Shown here: one piece after another, positions 1 to 9,288 of the stretch | Layout: the number at the start of each line of letters is the position of its first letter | How positions within the stretch are numbered: the first letter of the stretch is position 1 | Source of the DNA: Actinacidiphila sp. DG2A-62 | GTDB lineage: Bacteria; Actinomycetota; Actinomycetes; Streptomycetales; Streptomycetaceae | Direction: 5' to 3' | Assembly (NCBI RefSeq): GCF_035825295.1 | Contig: NZ_JAYMGI010000002.1 | Span: 2,644,001-2,708,000 of the forward strand | Length of the DNA: 64,000 nt | Translations under genes and position numbers: made by a program | Notes under the pieces: generated by a model | Database searches by the model: none | Seen by the model: the letters and a program-made list of their open reading frames with translations, nothing else | Told to the model about the DNA's origin: nothing

Positions 1-609
1 TGGACCGTCGTCGGAGCGGTGGTCGCCTCGGCGGCGTGGGCCGGGGGCGTACTGCTGCTGCGCGACGGCGGCTCGGACGCGGACCTGCGCGGCTACCACG
101 TGGTCGGCGACCTGTGCGACTCCGCCGACTTCTCGCCGTTCGGCCCCGGCTTCAAGCCCAGTTCCTCGCACACCGCCTACACCTCCAAGGGCGACGCGCT
201 GGACTCGATGACCTGCAGCCAGAGCATGGAGGGCGATTCCGGCGCCTCCTCGCTGTCCGCGTACACCTACCTCCAGTTCGACCTGCACAAGAAGACCGAC
301 CCCGGGGCCGAGTTCACCGACACCTGGAAGGGCTACACCCAGCACAAGGACGAGAAGTACGAGGTCACGCCGGTCTCCGGGCTGGGCGACGAGGCGTATG
401 TGATCAGTTCGGACTCGCTGTCCTCGGCCTCGGGTGAGCGCTATGTGACCGTCGCGGTGCGCGACGGCTGGATGACGTACTCCGCGAACTGGACGCAGTT
501 CACCGGCTTCAGCTCGGACTCCTCCGCCGACAGCCAGCCGTCGGTCGACGAGGTCACGCAGTGGCTGCAGTGGTCGGCGAAGGGGACGCTGGCCAAGCTG
601 CGGAAGTAG
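1..609 (+). CDS. Membrane-anchored protein of unknown function (5' end outside window)
   Basis: The frame is open from the first base, so the true start lies upstream; the first in-window ATG or GTG need not be used. The first 20 or so residues form one hydrophobic helix (VVGAVVASAAWAGGVLLL), followed by about 180 polar residues rich in Ser, Asp and Tyr. This suggests a single-pass protein with an extracytoplasmic domain. Two cysteines (in DLCDSADF and SMTCSQS) could form a disulphide. The layout resembles the many short actinobacterial 'TM anchor plus domain' proteins often downstream of a kinase or sensor, but I do not recognise the family. It converges on holA, with about 100 bp between the stop codons. 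Confidence 0.7.
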   Translation, partial: WTVVGAVVASAAWAGGVLLLRDGGSDADLRGYHVVGDLCDSADFSPFGPGFKPSSSHTAYTSKGDALDSMTCSQSMEGDSGASSLSAYTYLQFDLHKKTDPGAEFTDTWKGYTQHKDEKYEVTPVSGLGDEAYVISSDSLSSASGERYVTVAVRDGWMTYSANWTQFTGFSSDSSADSQPSVDEVTQWLQWSAKGTLAKLRK

Positions 610-709
610 CGCGGGGCGGGCGGGGCGGCGTGCTGTGCGGGGGACGGGAGGCGGCCGGACGGCGGCCGGGCGGGGGGGCGCAGCGGTCGGGCGCGCCCGC
701 GTGCCGGCG

Positions 710-1696
710 TCAGGCGCGGGAGCGGGAGGCGCGGGCCACGGCGACGACGGCCTTCTCCAGTGCGTACGCCGGGTCCGCGCCGCCGCCCTTGACGGCGGCG
801 TCGGCCTCGGCGACGGCCCGCAGCGCCACCGAGACGCCGTCCGCGGTCCAGCCGCGGACCTGCTGCCTGACCCGGTCGATCTTCCACGGCGGCATCCCGA
901 GGTCGCGGGCGAGCTGGCCGGGGTTGGCGCCGCGCGGCGCGGAGGCCACCTTGCCGATCGCGCGCACCCCGGAGGCCAGCGCGAAGGTGATGCCGGGCAG
1001 CGGCTGGCCGACCGACAGGGCCCAGCGCAGCCGCTCCAGCGCCTCCGCGGCGCGGCCGGTGACCGCCAGGTCGGCGACCTCGAAGCCGGTGGCCTCGGCC
1101 CGCCCGGTGTAGTAGCGCGCGACCACCGCGACGTCCACGGCGCCGTCGGTGTCGGCGGTCAACTGGGCACAGGCGCTGGCCAGTTCGCGCAGATCGCTGC
1201 CGATGGCGTCGACCAGCGCCTGGGCCGCCTCGGGGGTCACCGAGCGGCCGAGGGTGCGGAACTCGCCCCGGACGAAGGCCAGCCGGTCGGCGGGCTTGGT
1301 CATCTTCGGGCAGGCCACCTCGCGCGCCCCGGCCTTGCGCGCGGCGTCCAGCAGCGCCTTCCCCTTGGCGCCGCCGGCGTGCAGCAGCACCAGGGTGATC
1401 TCCTCGACGGGCGCGGCCAGATACGCCTTGACGTCCTTGACCGTGTCCGCCGACAGGTCCTGCGCGGCGCGCACCACCACGACCTTGCGCTCGGCGAACA
1501 GCGACGGGCTGGTCAACTCCGCCAGCGTGCCGGGCTGCAGCGCCTCGGGCGTCAGGTCCCTCACGTCGGTGTCCGGGTCGGCGGCGCGGGCGGCGTCGAC
1601 CACCTCGCGCACGGCGCGGTCCAGCAGCAGGTCCTCCTGGCCCACCGCGAGGGTGAGCGGAGCGAGGACGTCGTCGGGTGCGCTCTTCCTGGCCAT
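710..1696 (-). CDS. holA: DNA polymerase III delta subunit (clamp-loader)
   Basis: 328 residues from ATG at 1696 (MARKSAPDDVLAPL). The delta subunit belongs to the clamp loader that opens the beta sliding clamp during chromosome replication. The N-terminal part has the HolA pattern: an initial strand (LTLAVGQEDLLLDRAV), then LTSPSLFAERKVVVVR and the AYLAAPVEEITLVLLHAGG strand. The helical C-terminal collar carries ARDLGMPPWKIDRVRQQVRGW, typical of actinobacterial HolA. The frame stays open upstream to 1864, but that extension is low-complexity Arg/Pro/Gly and unlikely to be coding. In Streptomyces holA normally follows comEC; here a regulator/MFS pair lies between them. Confidence 0.93.
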   Translation of the reverse strand: MARKSAPDDVLAPLTLAVGQEDLLLDRAVREVVDAARAADPDTDVRDLTPEALQPGTLAELTSPSLFAERKVVVVRAAQDLSADTVKDVKAYLAAPVEEITLVLLHAGGAKGKALLDAARKAGAREVACPKMTKPADRLAFVRGEFRTLGRSVTPEAAQALVDAIGSDLRELASACAQLTADTDGAVDVAVVARYYTGRAEATGFEVADLAVTGRAAEALERLRWALSVGQPLPGITFALASGVRAIGKVASAPRGANPGQLARDLGMPPWKIDRVRQQVRGWTADGVSVALRAVAEADAAVKGGGADPAYALEKAVVAVARASRSRA

Positions 1697-1846
1697 CGCG
1701 GTCCAGCATCCCACGCGCCTCGGACACTCCCGCCCGCGGTCCCGGGCCGGGCCCCCACCCGGGCGTCGTTCGCCAGCGCCGGCACGGCACCCGGGCGGAG
1801 AGCCGGGCGGATGCGGCGCGGCGCCGCGTACCGCGACAATGCCCGG

Positions 1847-2086
1847 GTGAGCGACGTACGACATGTCCTGGTGCTGCCCGACCGCGACGCCGCGCGGGAG
1901 GCGGCGGAGAAGCTGGCCGACGCCTTCGCGCTGCCGGAGGAACCCCGCCTGGTGCGCGACGCCCTGGCCGGCGAGGACGACGCGGAGGACGCGCAGTGGC
2001 TGGTGGTCCTGGAGGACCCGGCCGGCACGCTGGACCGGGCGGCGCTGGACGCGGTCGCCGCGGAGCTCGACGGCTGGCTGGAGTAG
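1847..2086 (+). CDS. Small conserved hypothetical protein (79 aa)
   Basis: A 79-residue acidic protein starting at GTG 1847 (VSDVRHVLVLPDRDAAREA), divergent from holA. It reads as an alpha/beta fold: a beta strand (HVLVLPD), a long helix (DAAREAAEKLADAFAL), a second helix with an acidic turn (AGEDDAEDA), a strand (QWLVVLEDP) and a closing helix. The pattern resembles small ferredoxin-like or RNase E inhibitor-like domains, but I cannot assign a family. The coding pattern is good and it fits the gap exactly, so I regard it as real. Confidence 0.6.
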   Translation: MSDVRHVLVLPDRDAAREAAEKLADAFALPEEPRLVRDALAGEDDAEDAQWLVVLEDPAGTLDRAALDAVAAELDGWLE

Positions 2087-2117
2087 CCGCCACCGCCCCG
2101 TCCCGCCCGCCCCGCTG

Positions 2118-3652
2118 CTACGTGCGGGCCGCCTTCGCGCCGAACGCGGAGCCCTGCCCGGCCCCCGGGGCGTCGGCAGCCGGCTCGGCCTCCGGGGCCG
2201 CAGCGTCCGGGGCTCCGGCGTCCACGGCTCCGGTCTGCGGGGCCGCGGCGTCCAGGGCTCCGGCCCCCGGGGCCGCGGCGTCCTGTGCCCGGCCGGCCGG
2301 GGGCTCGGGGGCCCGGGTGCGGGCTGCTGGGGCGTCCGACGCCGTCGGGGCGGCGGGCCGCGCCATCGGCGACGCGGGATCGATCGCCTTGGCGGGCAGT
2401 TCGCGTATCCGGGGCACAGGCGAGGGCAGCAGCCACAGCACGCCCAGCACGCCGCCCGCGGTGGCGATCCACAGCGTGGGGCGCAGCCCCGCCGCGCCGC
2501 CGAGCAGGCCGCCGGCGAGCGCGCCGAGCGGCCGCATGCCGTAGTTGACCGTGCGGAACGCGCCCGAGACCCGCGAGCGCAGCGTGTCCGGTATGACCGC
2601 GGCCTGGAGCGAGCCGCTGGCGATGTCCAGCAGCATCACCCCGAACCCGGACAGGAACTCCGACACGAACAGCAGCGCGAGCACCGCCGGTTCGGGCCCG
2701 CCGGCCAGCGGCACCAGCATCATGGGCGCGGGGAAGCCGACCGTGCCGAGCACGACCGTCGGTCCGAGGCCGACGCGGCGCACGATCCGCCCGGTGAGCG
2801 CCGCGCCGAGGACGCCGCCCACCGCTCCCGCCCCCACCACCGCGCCCAGCGTGCCGGGGCTCAGCCCGAGCCGGTCGACGGCGTAGAGCACCACGAGGGT
2901 GTGGAAGATGAAGTTGAAGAAGTTCACGGTGGCCGCGGAGGCGACCAGGGCGCGCAGGACGGGGTTGCCGCCGATGAACCGCAGTCCGGCGGAGAAGTGG
3001 CCCTCGGCCGGTGCGGCGGCGGGCGGCTCCGCGGGCGCTATCCGGCTCAGGCTCACGGCCGAGACCAGGTAGGAGCAGGCGTCCACGAGCAGCGCGAGCG
3101 GGGCCGCGAGCACCTGGACGAGCAGCCCGCCGGCGCTGGGCCGGCCACGAAGGAGAACGCCCGGCTGCCGTTGCCCAGGGCATTGCCCTCGACGTACTGC
3201 TCCGGCCTGACCAGCGAGACGAACAGCGTCGCGTTGCAGACGTCGAACACCACCGCGAGCGCGCCCACCGCGAACGCGACCGCGTAGAGCTGTCCCAGGG
3301 TGAGGCCGCCGAGCGCGTAGGCGACCGGCACCGACACCATGAGCGCGGCCCGACCCAGGTCGGCGGCGATCATCACCGCGCGGCGCCGGCCGCGCCGGTC
3401 GGCCCACGCGCCGGCCGGCAGCGAGAACAGCAGCGCGGGCAGGAGCCCGGCCATGGACAGCCAGCCCATCTCCCGGGCGCCGGCGTGCAGCACCAGCACG
3501 GCGGCCAGCGGCAGCGCGAGGAACGTGATCTCGTCGCCGATGAACGACACGCTCTGCCCGGTCCAGTAGCGCCGGAACTGCCGGTCGTGCAGCAGCCCGG
3601 GCGCACGCCCGGCCACCGCGCGCGCCGCCCGCCCGGCCCACGCGGCGCTCAC
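2118..3652 (-). CDS. MFS transporter, interrupted by a -1 frameshift
   Basis: Major facilitator efflux protein, about 511 residues if one missing base is restored. GTG at 3652 overlaps the TGA of the upstream regulator (GTGA), so the two are translationally coupled. The N-terminal half (RQFRRYWTGQSVSFIGDEIT, then DRRGRRRAVM between TM2 and TM3) reads in one frame to about 3140. The C-terminal half (LLVQVLAAPLALLVDACSYL onward, later RIVRRVGLGPTVVLGT) reads in another. One base appears lost in a GGG run near 3138-3142. The family resembles macrolide or drug exporters of the MefA/enterobactin-exporter class. A Pro/Ala-rich tail of about 80 residues follows TM12. It is either a recent pseudogene or a base-calling error. 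Confidence 0.8.
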
Positions 3653-4290
3653 GACGGCTCCCCGGCGGGCGGATCGGCCCGGGCCTCGCCGGCGGCCGGC
3701 CGCTCCGGCCCCGGTTCGGGCTCGGGCTCCGGCGCCACGAAGCCGGCGTTCAGGCACACCACCCTGCGGGCGCCCGCGGGCCTGCGCTCGGGGTGCGCGA
3801 CGCGGTCGCCGTACTCCTGGAAGAGTGCCTCGACGCGCCGCCCGAGGCTGTTCAGCTCCTCCGCCGTGAGATACAGGGTGACGTCGCTGAACCCTTCGGC
3901 CTCCTGCCACTCCCGGGGCAGCTTGTGGCGCCTCTCCATCGCCCTGGCCATCCGGTGGAACTGGTTCTCCGCCACCGCCAGCGTCAGCGCCTCGGCCGCC
4001 GAGGCGACCGCGGGGTCGTCCGACCAGCCCGGCCAGTCGGTGTACTCCGCGGTGGCTCGCCATGGCTTGTCCCGCCCGGGGCCGTCCGGGTCGGCCTCCT
4101 CCACCAGCCCGTACTTGGCCAGCATCCGCAGGTGGTACGAGCAGCTGGCGACCGACTCCCCGACCAGCGGGGCGGCCTGCGTCGCGGTGCGCGGGCCCTC
4201 CCGGCGCAGCAGCCCGACCAGGGCCATCCGCACGGGGTGCGCGTAGGCGCGCAGGGCACGGGGGTCGCTGAGGTGGACCTGGGGTCGCAT
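3649..4290 (-). CDS. ArsR-like helix-turn-helix regulator of the adjacent MFS gene
   Basis: 213 residues from ATG 4290, chosen because GGAG lies just upstream at the right spacing; a GTG five codons earlier is possible. Residues 5-75 form a winged HTH (LSDPRALRAYAHPVRMALVG, then QAAPLVGESVASCSYHLRML) of the ArsR/DUF-type 'helix-turn-helix domain-containing' family. The second half is an alpha-helical sensing domain with LYLTAEELNSLGRRVEALFQEY, usual in regulators paired with MFS exporters. It lacks the CxC metal site of true ArsR proteins, so a metal ligand is not indicated. The stop overlaps the MFS start. Three TCTTTAGA repeats upstream suggest autorepression. Confidence 0.85.
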   Translation of the reverse strand: MRPQVHLSDPRALRAYAHPVRMALVGLLRREGPRTATQAAPLVGESVASCSYHLRMLAKYGLVEEADPDGPGRDKPWRATAEYTDWPGWSDDPAVASAAEALTLAVAENQFHRMARAMERRHKLPREWQEAEGFSDVTLYLTAEELNSLGRRVEALFQEYGDRVAHPERRPAGARRVVCLNAGFVAPEPEPEPGPERPAAGEARADPPAGEPS

Positions 4291-4315
4291 GGGCTTCTCC
4301 GTCACGCTTGTAAAG

Positions 4316-4368
4316 CTATCTTTAGATAGGAGCGCTTGCAAGGGATTCTTTAGAAGGCAATCTTTAGA
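4316..4368 (-). promoter_or_regulatory. Triple-repeat operator upstream of the regulator/MFS operon
   Basis: Unusually AT-rich for this genome. Three copies of TCTTTAGA start at 4319, 4347 and 4361. The first is part of a perfect inverted repeat, CTATCT-TT-AGATAG (4316-4329); the second of TTCT-TT-AGAA (4346-4355). Spacings of 28 and 14 bp would not place all sites on one helical face, but the copies are clear. The sites lie 26-78 bp ahead of the regulator ATG, within the region where its promoter must be. This fits an autoregulated operator for the HTH protein at 3649-4290. Confidence 0.65.
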
Positions 4369-4382
4369 CTCGGGTCGCGGGA

Positions 4383-7251
4383 TCACCGGGCGCCTCCCGC
4401 TCGCCCGACCGTCGTGCCCAGGTCGGCCGGGGAGCCCCCGGTCACCGCGATCGGACCGTCGACATCCGTCCGCAGCACCACCGCGCCCAGCGCCCGCAAC
4501 GCGCCGACCGTCCGCGCCGACGGGTGCCCGTACGGATTGCCGCGGCCGACGCTGATCAGCGCCACCCGCGGCCGCACCCGCGCCAGCAGCGCCGGGTCCT
4601 GGTACGACGACCCGTGGTGCGCGACCTTCAGCACGTCCACCCGCGGCAGGTCGGGCGCCTGCTCCAGCACCTCCCGCTGCGCGTCCGGCTCCAGGTCGCC
4701 CATCAGCAGCAGCGTCAGCCCCGCCGAACGCACCAGCAGCGCCACGCTCGCGTCGTTCGGGTTGTCGTCCGGCAGCGCCGCCGCGGCCGGCGGCGGCCAC
4801 AGCACCCGCCACTCCACGTCCCCGAGGCGGCGCCGCTCCCCCGCCGCGGCCCGCAGCTCCGGCACCCCGGCGGCGGTCGCCTCCCGGCGCACCCGCGCCG
4901 CCTCCCGCCGGCTCGTCCAGCACGCTGGTCTCGATCGCCCCCACCTTGCGCCCGCGCAGCACACCGGGCAGGCCGTCCGCGTGGTCGGCGTGGAAGTGCG
5001 TCAGGATCAGCAGCGGGACCGTCCGCACGCCCAGTTCGCGCAGGCAGCGGTCGACCGGCGCCGGGTCGGGACCGGTGTCCACCACCACGGCGGCGCCGGG
5101 GCCCGCGGCCAGCGCGAGCGCGTCGCCCTGGCCGACGTCGCACATCGCGAACCTCCAGCCCGCGGGAGGCCACTGCCCGGTCGGCAACGGCATCCGGACC
5201 GGGCGCAGCAACGCCAGGAGCAGCAGGAGCGCGCACCCCGCCGCGGCCAGCGGGCGGCGCAGCAGCGGCCGGCCGCAGAACGCCCCGGCCACCGTCACCG
5301 CCACCAGCAGCCCCGCGCCCCACGCCCCCCGCGGCCAGCCGATCTCCGCGCCCGGCAGCGCGGCGCCGCGGCGCGCGACCCACGCGATCCACTGCGCCGG
5401 ACCGCCCGCGAGCCAGGCGAGCGCGCGGCCCGCGCTCGGCGTGGCCTGTGCGGCGAGCATCGCGGCGCAGCCCAGCACCGTGGCGGCGCCGACGGCCGGC
5501 TCGGCCAGCAGGTTGCACGGCACCCCGACCAGGCTCAGCCTGCCCGTCAGCAGCACCAGCACCGGACCGCACACCGCCTGGGCCGCCGCCGCGGCGGCCA
5601 GTGCCTCGGCGATCCGCGGCGGCACCCGGTGGCGGCGCAGCGCCGCGCTCCACCGCGGCGCCAGTGTCAGCAGCGAACCGGTGGCCGCCACCGACAGCGT
5701 GAAGCCGTAGGACCGCGCCAGGTCCGGCTGGTACAGCACCAGCAGCAGCACCGCCGCGGCCAGCGCGGGCAGCAGCGACCTGCGCCGGCCGGTGCCGATC
5801 GCCAGCAGCGCGACCAGGCCGCACGCGGCGGCCCGCAGGACGCTCGGGCTCGGCCGGCAGACCAGCACGAACCCCGCGGTCACGGCCGCGCCCGCCACCG
5901 CCGTCCAGCGCAGCGGCAGCCCCACCGCCGCCGCCAGGCCCCGGCGTTCGATCCGCCCGGCCGAGCCCGGCGGGCCGATCAGCAGGAGCAGCACGATCGT
6001 GAGGTTCGCGCCGGACACGGCCGTCAGATGCGCGAGGTCCGTCGCCCGGAACGCGTCCTCCAGGTCCTCCGGCAGCCCCGAGGTGTCGCCGACCACCAGC
6101 CCGGGCAGCAGCGCACGGGCGTCCGCGGGCAGCGGCGCCGCGGCCTCGCGCAGTCCACCCCGCAACCGGGCGGCCAGCCGCTGGGCGGCGCTCGGCGCGG
6201 CGACCACCCGGGGCGGCTCGCGCGTGTGCAGCACCGCGGCCTCGGGCCTGCCGCCGGCCGGGGCGCGGTCGGCCGGCGCGAACCGCGCGGTCACCGCGAC
6301 CCGCGTCGAGGGCACCAGCCTCAGCCACGGCCCCGGCGGTCCCGACGCCATGAGCACCACCGGGGTCCGCACGGCCGTCGCGCCGACCCGGACCGCGACG
6401 GCCGGCACGACCACCGTGTGCTCGGCCGCGACCGGGTCCCCGCTCACCCGCAGGGTCACCTCCGCGGTGGACCGCGCCCGGGCCAGCGCGGGCACCGGGC
6501 CCCGGTGCAGATCGGCCGCGTTGAGCACGCTCGCGGCCAGTGCCGCCGCCGCGCACAGCGCCGAGGCCAGCGCCGCCCACACCAGCCCGCGTCCGCGCCG
6601 CGCGGTCCCGAGCGCCGCCGCCCCGGCGACCGCCGCCGCGATCAGCACCGCCGTCCACGCCGCCCCGATTGCCGGCGCGAGCGCCGCCGTCCCCCACGCC
6701 GCGCCCGCCGGCGCCACCAGCCGCAGGTCCGTGGGCCCCTCCCCGCGCGGCTCCGCCGCGCCCAGCCGCGACGCCGCCCGCCGGTGCACCGCCGCCCGCC
6801 CGCCGTCGCCCGCGCCGGAGAGGCCGCTCGCGTCCGGGACTGCGTGCGGCGGGAGCGCGTCACGCGCCTCGCGGACACGGCCGGCGCGGAGGTCGCCGCC
6901 CACGTCCGACACGCCGGGGGCCCTGGAGGAGGCGCGCACGCCCGGTTCATAGCACACGCCTGGTTCATCACGGACGCCCAGCCCGTCGTGCGGCGCCGGG
7001 ACGTGGCGCGGCGTCAGGACACGGTGCGGCGTCGTGAGGTGACGCGGGCGCGGGACGTGCCCTGGGACCCGTGGCCGGGGCGGTCCGGGCCGCGGCGTCC
7101 GCGGCTGGGTGGGGGCCGGCCGGGTCGGGCCCCTAGGGTCGGGGTGAGGGGGCGTCAGCCAGGGGTGCCCGGGCCCGGGGGTCGGGGCGCCGGGGGTGGG
7201 GCCGGGTTTCGCCGGGTCCGGAGGGGGGCCGGCCGGGTCGTCGGTGGTCAT
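4383..7251 (-). CDS. comEC: ComEC/Rec2 family DNA-uptake channel, interrupted by a frameshift
   Basis: About 955 residues when one extra base is discounted. ATG 7251 overlaps the comEA stop (ATGA). The first 110 residues are a Pro-rich low-complexity stretch. Next come paired TM helices, an OB-like region (ARSTAEVTLRVSGDPVAAEH) and the Competence domain with LLPGLVVGDTSGLPEDL and HLTAVSGANLTIVLLL. A metallo-beta-lactamase domain follows, with GQGDALAL, the metal ligands in LTHFHADHADGLPG, and in the second frame LLLMGDLE and LKVAHHGSSYQDP. The reading frame shifts near 4912-4920. Its role in actinobacteria is unproven; by homology it moves single-stranded DNA across the membrane, with ComEA as DNA receptor. 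Confidence 0.9.
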
Positions 7252-8210
7252 GGCTGGACCAGGGGCTGGAGGGTGGCGAACTTGCGGGGGCCGATGCCGG
7301 GGATCTGGCGGAGCTGCTGGAGGGAGGTGAAGCCTCCGTGCTGCGTGCGGAAGTCGACGATGTGCTGGGCGAGGACGGGTCCCACGCCGGGGAGGGCGTC
7401 GAGCTGGGCCGGGGTGGCGGAGGTGAGGCTGACCGGGGCCCCGGGCGCGGCCGGGGCCGTGGCCGAGGGGTCGGCCGGGGGCGGCGGGTGGACGCCGACG
7501 AGGATCTGTTCGCCGTCGGTGAGGGTGCGGGCGAGGTTGAGGGCGGTGGTGTCCGTGCCGGGGAGCGGGCCGCCGGCCGCGGCCAGGGCGTCGGCGACGC
7601 GGGCGCCCTTGGGAAGACGGCGCAGACCCGGCTTCGCGACCTTGCCGGCGACGTCGACGGTGACCTGGACCGCAGCGGCGGGCTTCGCCGGCCCGACCGC
7701 GGGCGGAAGGCGTGCGGGGGCTACGGCCGTGGGCGGCGGCACCCGTACCGCGTGGGGGCGTCCCGACCAGTAGTGCTGGAAGGCCAGCCCGCCGGCGGCG
7801 ATCAGTACGACGGCCAGCGCGACCACCGTCCTGAACTCGAACCCGCACCGCACGAACAGCCAGGTCCGCAGCCGTCCGACCGGTCCGTCGCCGAAGACGG
7901 GCGCGCCGGGCAGCGGGTCGGCCAGCCGCGCGTCGGACGCGGCCGCCGCCCCGAAGATCGCGGCGGTGCGCTGCCGCATGGCCTCCACGCGTTCCCGTTG
8001 CCCTTCGCGGGCGTGGGCGGGCCCCGGCGCGCGGTCCTTCCCACCGGCCGAACCCGCCGAACGCCTCGTGGCCGCCGTGGCCGCTGAACTCCCCGTGACC
8101 GCCGTGGCCGCCGAGGTCGCCGAAAAGCTCGAACCCGTTGAACCCGTTGAACCCGTCGAATCGACCGCGTCCGGGCGGTCGATGACACTCTGTCCGATGT
8201 GTGCGTTCAT
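7248..8210 (-). CDS. comEA: ComEA family helix-hairpin-helix DNA-binding protein
   Basis: 320 residues from ATG 8210. A basic, Ser/Thr/Gly-rich N-terminal segment precedes one TM helix (VVALAVVLIAAGGLAFQ, about residues 130-146). Then come an SLBB-like domain (VTVDVAGKVAKPGLRRLPKG) and a C-terminal double HhH motif (SATPAQLDALPGVGPVLAQH and FTSLQQLRQIPGIGPRKFAT). The HhH hairpins bind double-stranded DNA without sequence specificity. It is directly coupled to comEC by an ATGA overlap. Two perfect DnaA-box sequences lie just upstream. Confidence 0.93.
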   Translation of the reverse strand: MNAHIGQSVIDRPDAVDSTGSTGSTGSSFSATSAATAVTGSSAATAATRRSAGSAGGKDRAPGPAHAREGQRERVEAMRQRTAAIFGAAAASDARLADPLPGAPVFGDGPVGRLRTWLFVRCGFEFRTVVALAVVLIAAGGLAFQHYWSGRPHAVRVPPPTAVAPARLPPAVGPAKPAAAVQVTVDVAGKVAKPGLRRLPKGARVADALAAAGGPLPGTDTTALNLARTLTDGEQILVGVHPPPPADPSATAPAAPGAPVSLTSATPAQLDALPGVGPVLAQHIVDFRTQHGGFTSLQQLRQIPGIGPRKFATLQPLVQP

Positions 8211-8260
8211 GTCTCGATGCTGGACCCGCACCGCACACAAAGACGATCTTGGTCGAGATC

Positions 8261-8309
8261 TGTGGACAACTCGCCGACTGTGGACAACTCCGTCACCCGT
8301 GTGGGTGAC
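8261..8309. promoter_or_regulatory. Paired DnaA boxes and an inverted repeat ahead of comEA
   Basis: TGTGGACAA, i.e. TTGTCCACA on the other strand, occurs at 8261-8269 and 8279-8287, 18 bp apart in the same orientation and each followed by CTC. This matches the preferred Streptomyces DnaA box exactly. Just beyond is a perfect inverted repeat, GTCACCC-GTGT-GGGTGAC (8292-8309), which could be an operator or a weak terminator. The sites lie 50-100 bp upstream of the comEA ATG, in its likely promoter region. Confidence 0.5.
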
Positions 8310-8363
8310 ACGCTCCCGCTCAGCCCACCAGCCGGCCCCGCGCCCAGCACCCAGCACCCAGCC

Positions 8364-9209
8364 TCAGTGCGGCGACACCACGACCCCCAGCAGCCCCGGC
8401 CCCGCGTGTGCGCCGATCACCGCGCCGACCTCGCTGACGACCAGCCCGTCGAGGCCCGGCACCCGCTCGCGCAGCCGTTCGGCGAGAGCGGCCGCGCGGT
8501 CGGCCGCGGCGAGGTGGTGGACGGCGAGGTCGACGCGGCGGGCGCCAGCCTGCTCCGCCACGATCTCCTCCAGGCGGCTGATCGCCTTGGACGCCGTCCG
8601 CACCTTCTCCAGCAGCTCGATCCGCCCGTCCGCCAGGCGCAGCAGCGGCTTGACCGCGAGCGCCGAGCCGAAGAGCGCCTGGGCGGCGCCGATCCGGCCG
8701 CCCCGGCGCAGGTAGTCGAGCGTGTCGACGTAGAAGAACGCCGAGGTGTCGGCCGCGCGCTTCTCGGCCGCCGCCACGACCTCGTCCACGGTGCCGCCGG
8801 ACGCGGCGGTCTCGGCGGCGGCCAGCACGGTGAAGCCGAGCGCCATGGCGACCATGCCCGTGTCGACCACCCGCACCGGCACGGGCGCGTCCTTCGCGGC
8901 GACGCTCGCCGCGTCGTAGGTGCCGGAGAAGTCCGCGGACAGGTGGAGCGAGACGATCGCGTCCGCGCCGGACGCCGCGGCGGCCCCGTAGGCGGCGGCG
9001 AACTCGGCGGGGGACGGCCGCGACGTGGTGACCGGATGGCGGCGCTGGAGCGCGTGCGCGACGGCCGGCGCGGAGATCTCGGTGCCCTCCTCGAACGCCT
9101 CGTCGCCGATCACCACGGTGAGCGGGACGACCGTGATGCCGTGGGCCGACAGGGCGTCGTCGCCCAGGTAAGCGGTGGAATCCGTGACGATGGCGACGTG
9201 CGGGGGCAT
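8364..9209 (-). CDS. DegV family fatty-acid-binding protein
   Basis: 281 residues from ATG 9209. DegV/FakB proteins hold a fatty acid between two domains and present it to a DAK-type kinase. The family's opening signature is present (VAIVTDSTAYLGDDAL), followed by VVPLTVVIGDEAFEEG, TSRPSPAEF and LHLSADFSGTYDAA. The second domain carries FFYVDTLDYLRRGGRIG and LAVKPLLRLADGRIELLEKV. Its length is typical of the family. No FakA-like kinase lies in the window. It follows comEA on the same strand after 153 bp. Confidence 0.92.
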   Translation of the reverse strand: MPPHVAIVTDSTAYLGDDALSAHGITVVPLTVVIGDEAFEEGTEISAPAVAHALQRRHPVTTSRPSPAEFAAAYGAAAASGADAIVSLHLSADFSGTYDAASVAAKDAPVPVRVVDTGMVAMALGFTVLAAAETAASGGTVDEVVAAAEKRAADTSAFFYVDTLDYLRRGGRIGAAQALFGSALAVKPLLRLADGRIELLEKVRTASKAISRLEEIVAEQAGARRVDLAVHHLAAADRAAALAERLRERVPGLDGLVVSEVGAVIGAHAGPGLLGVVVSPH

Positions 9210-9288
9210 GTCGGGAGGTTACCGGGGCGCAGGTCGGGACGACAGCCGGGGCGGTCCGGACCCCGGCCCGCCCGATCGCGCGGCCCCC

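Noticed and set aside
3649..8238. A 1529-codon open frame on the minus strand running through comEA, comEC and the HTH regulator
   Set aside because: It is an artefact of GC-rich third-position bias. Only parts match comEC and the regulator, which have their own starts, and a comEC frameshift joins them artificially.
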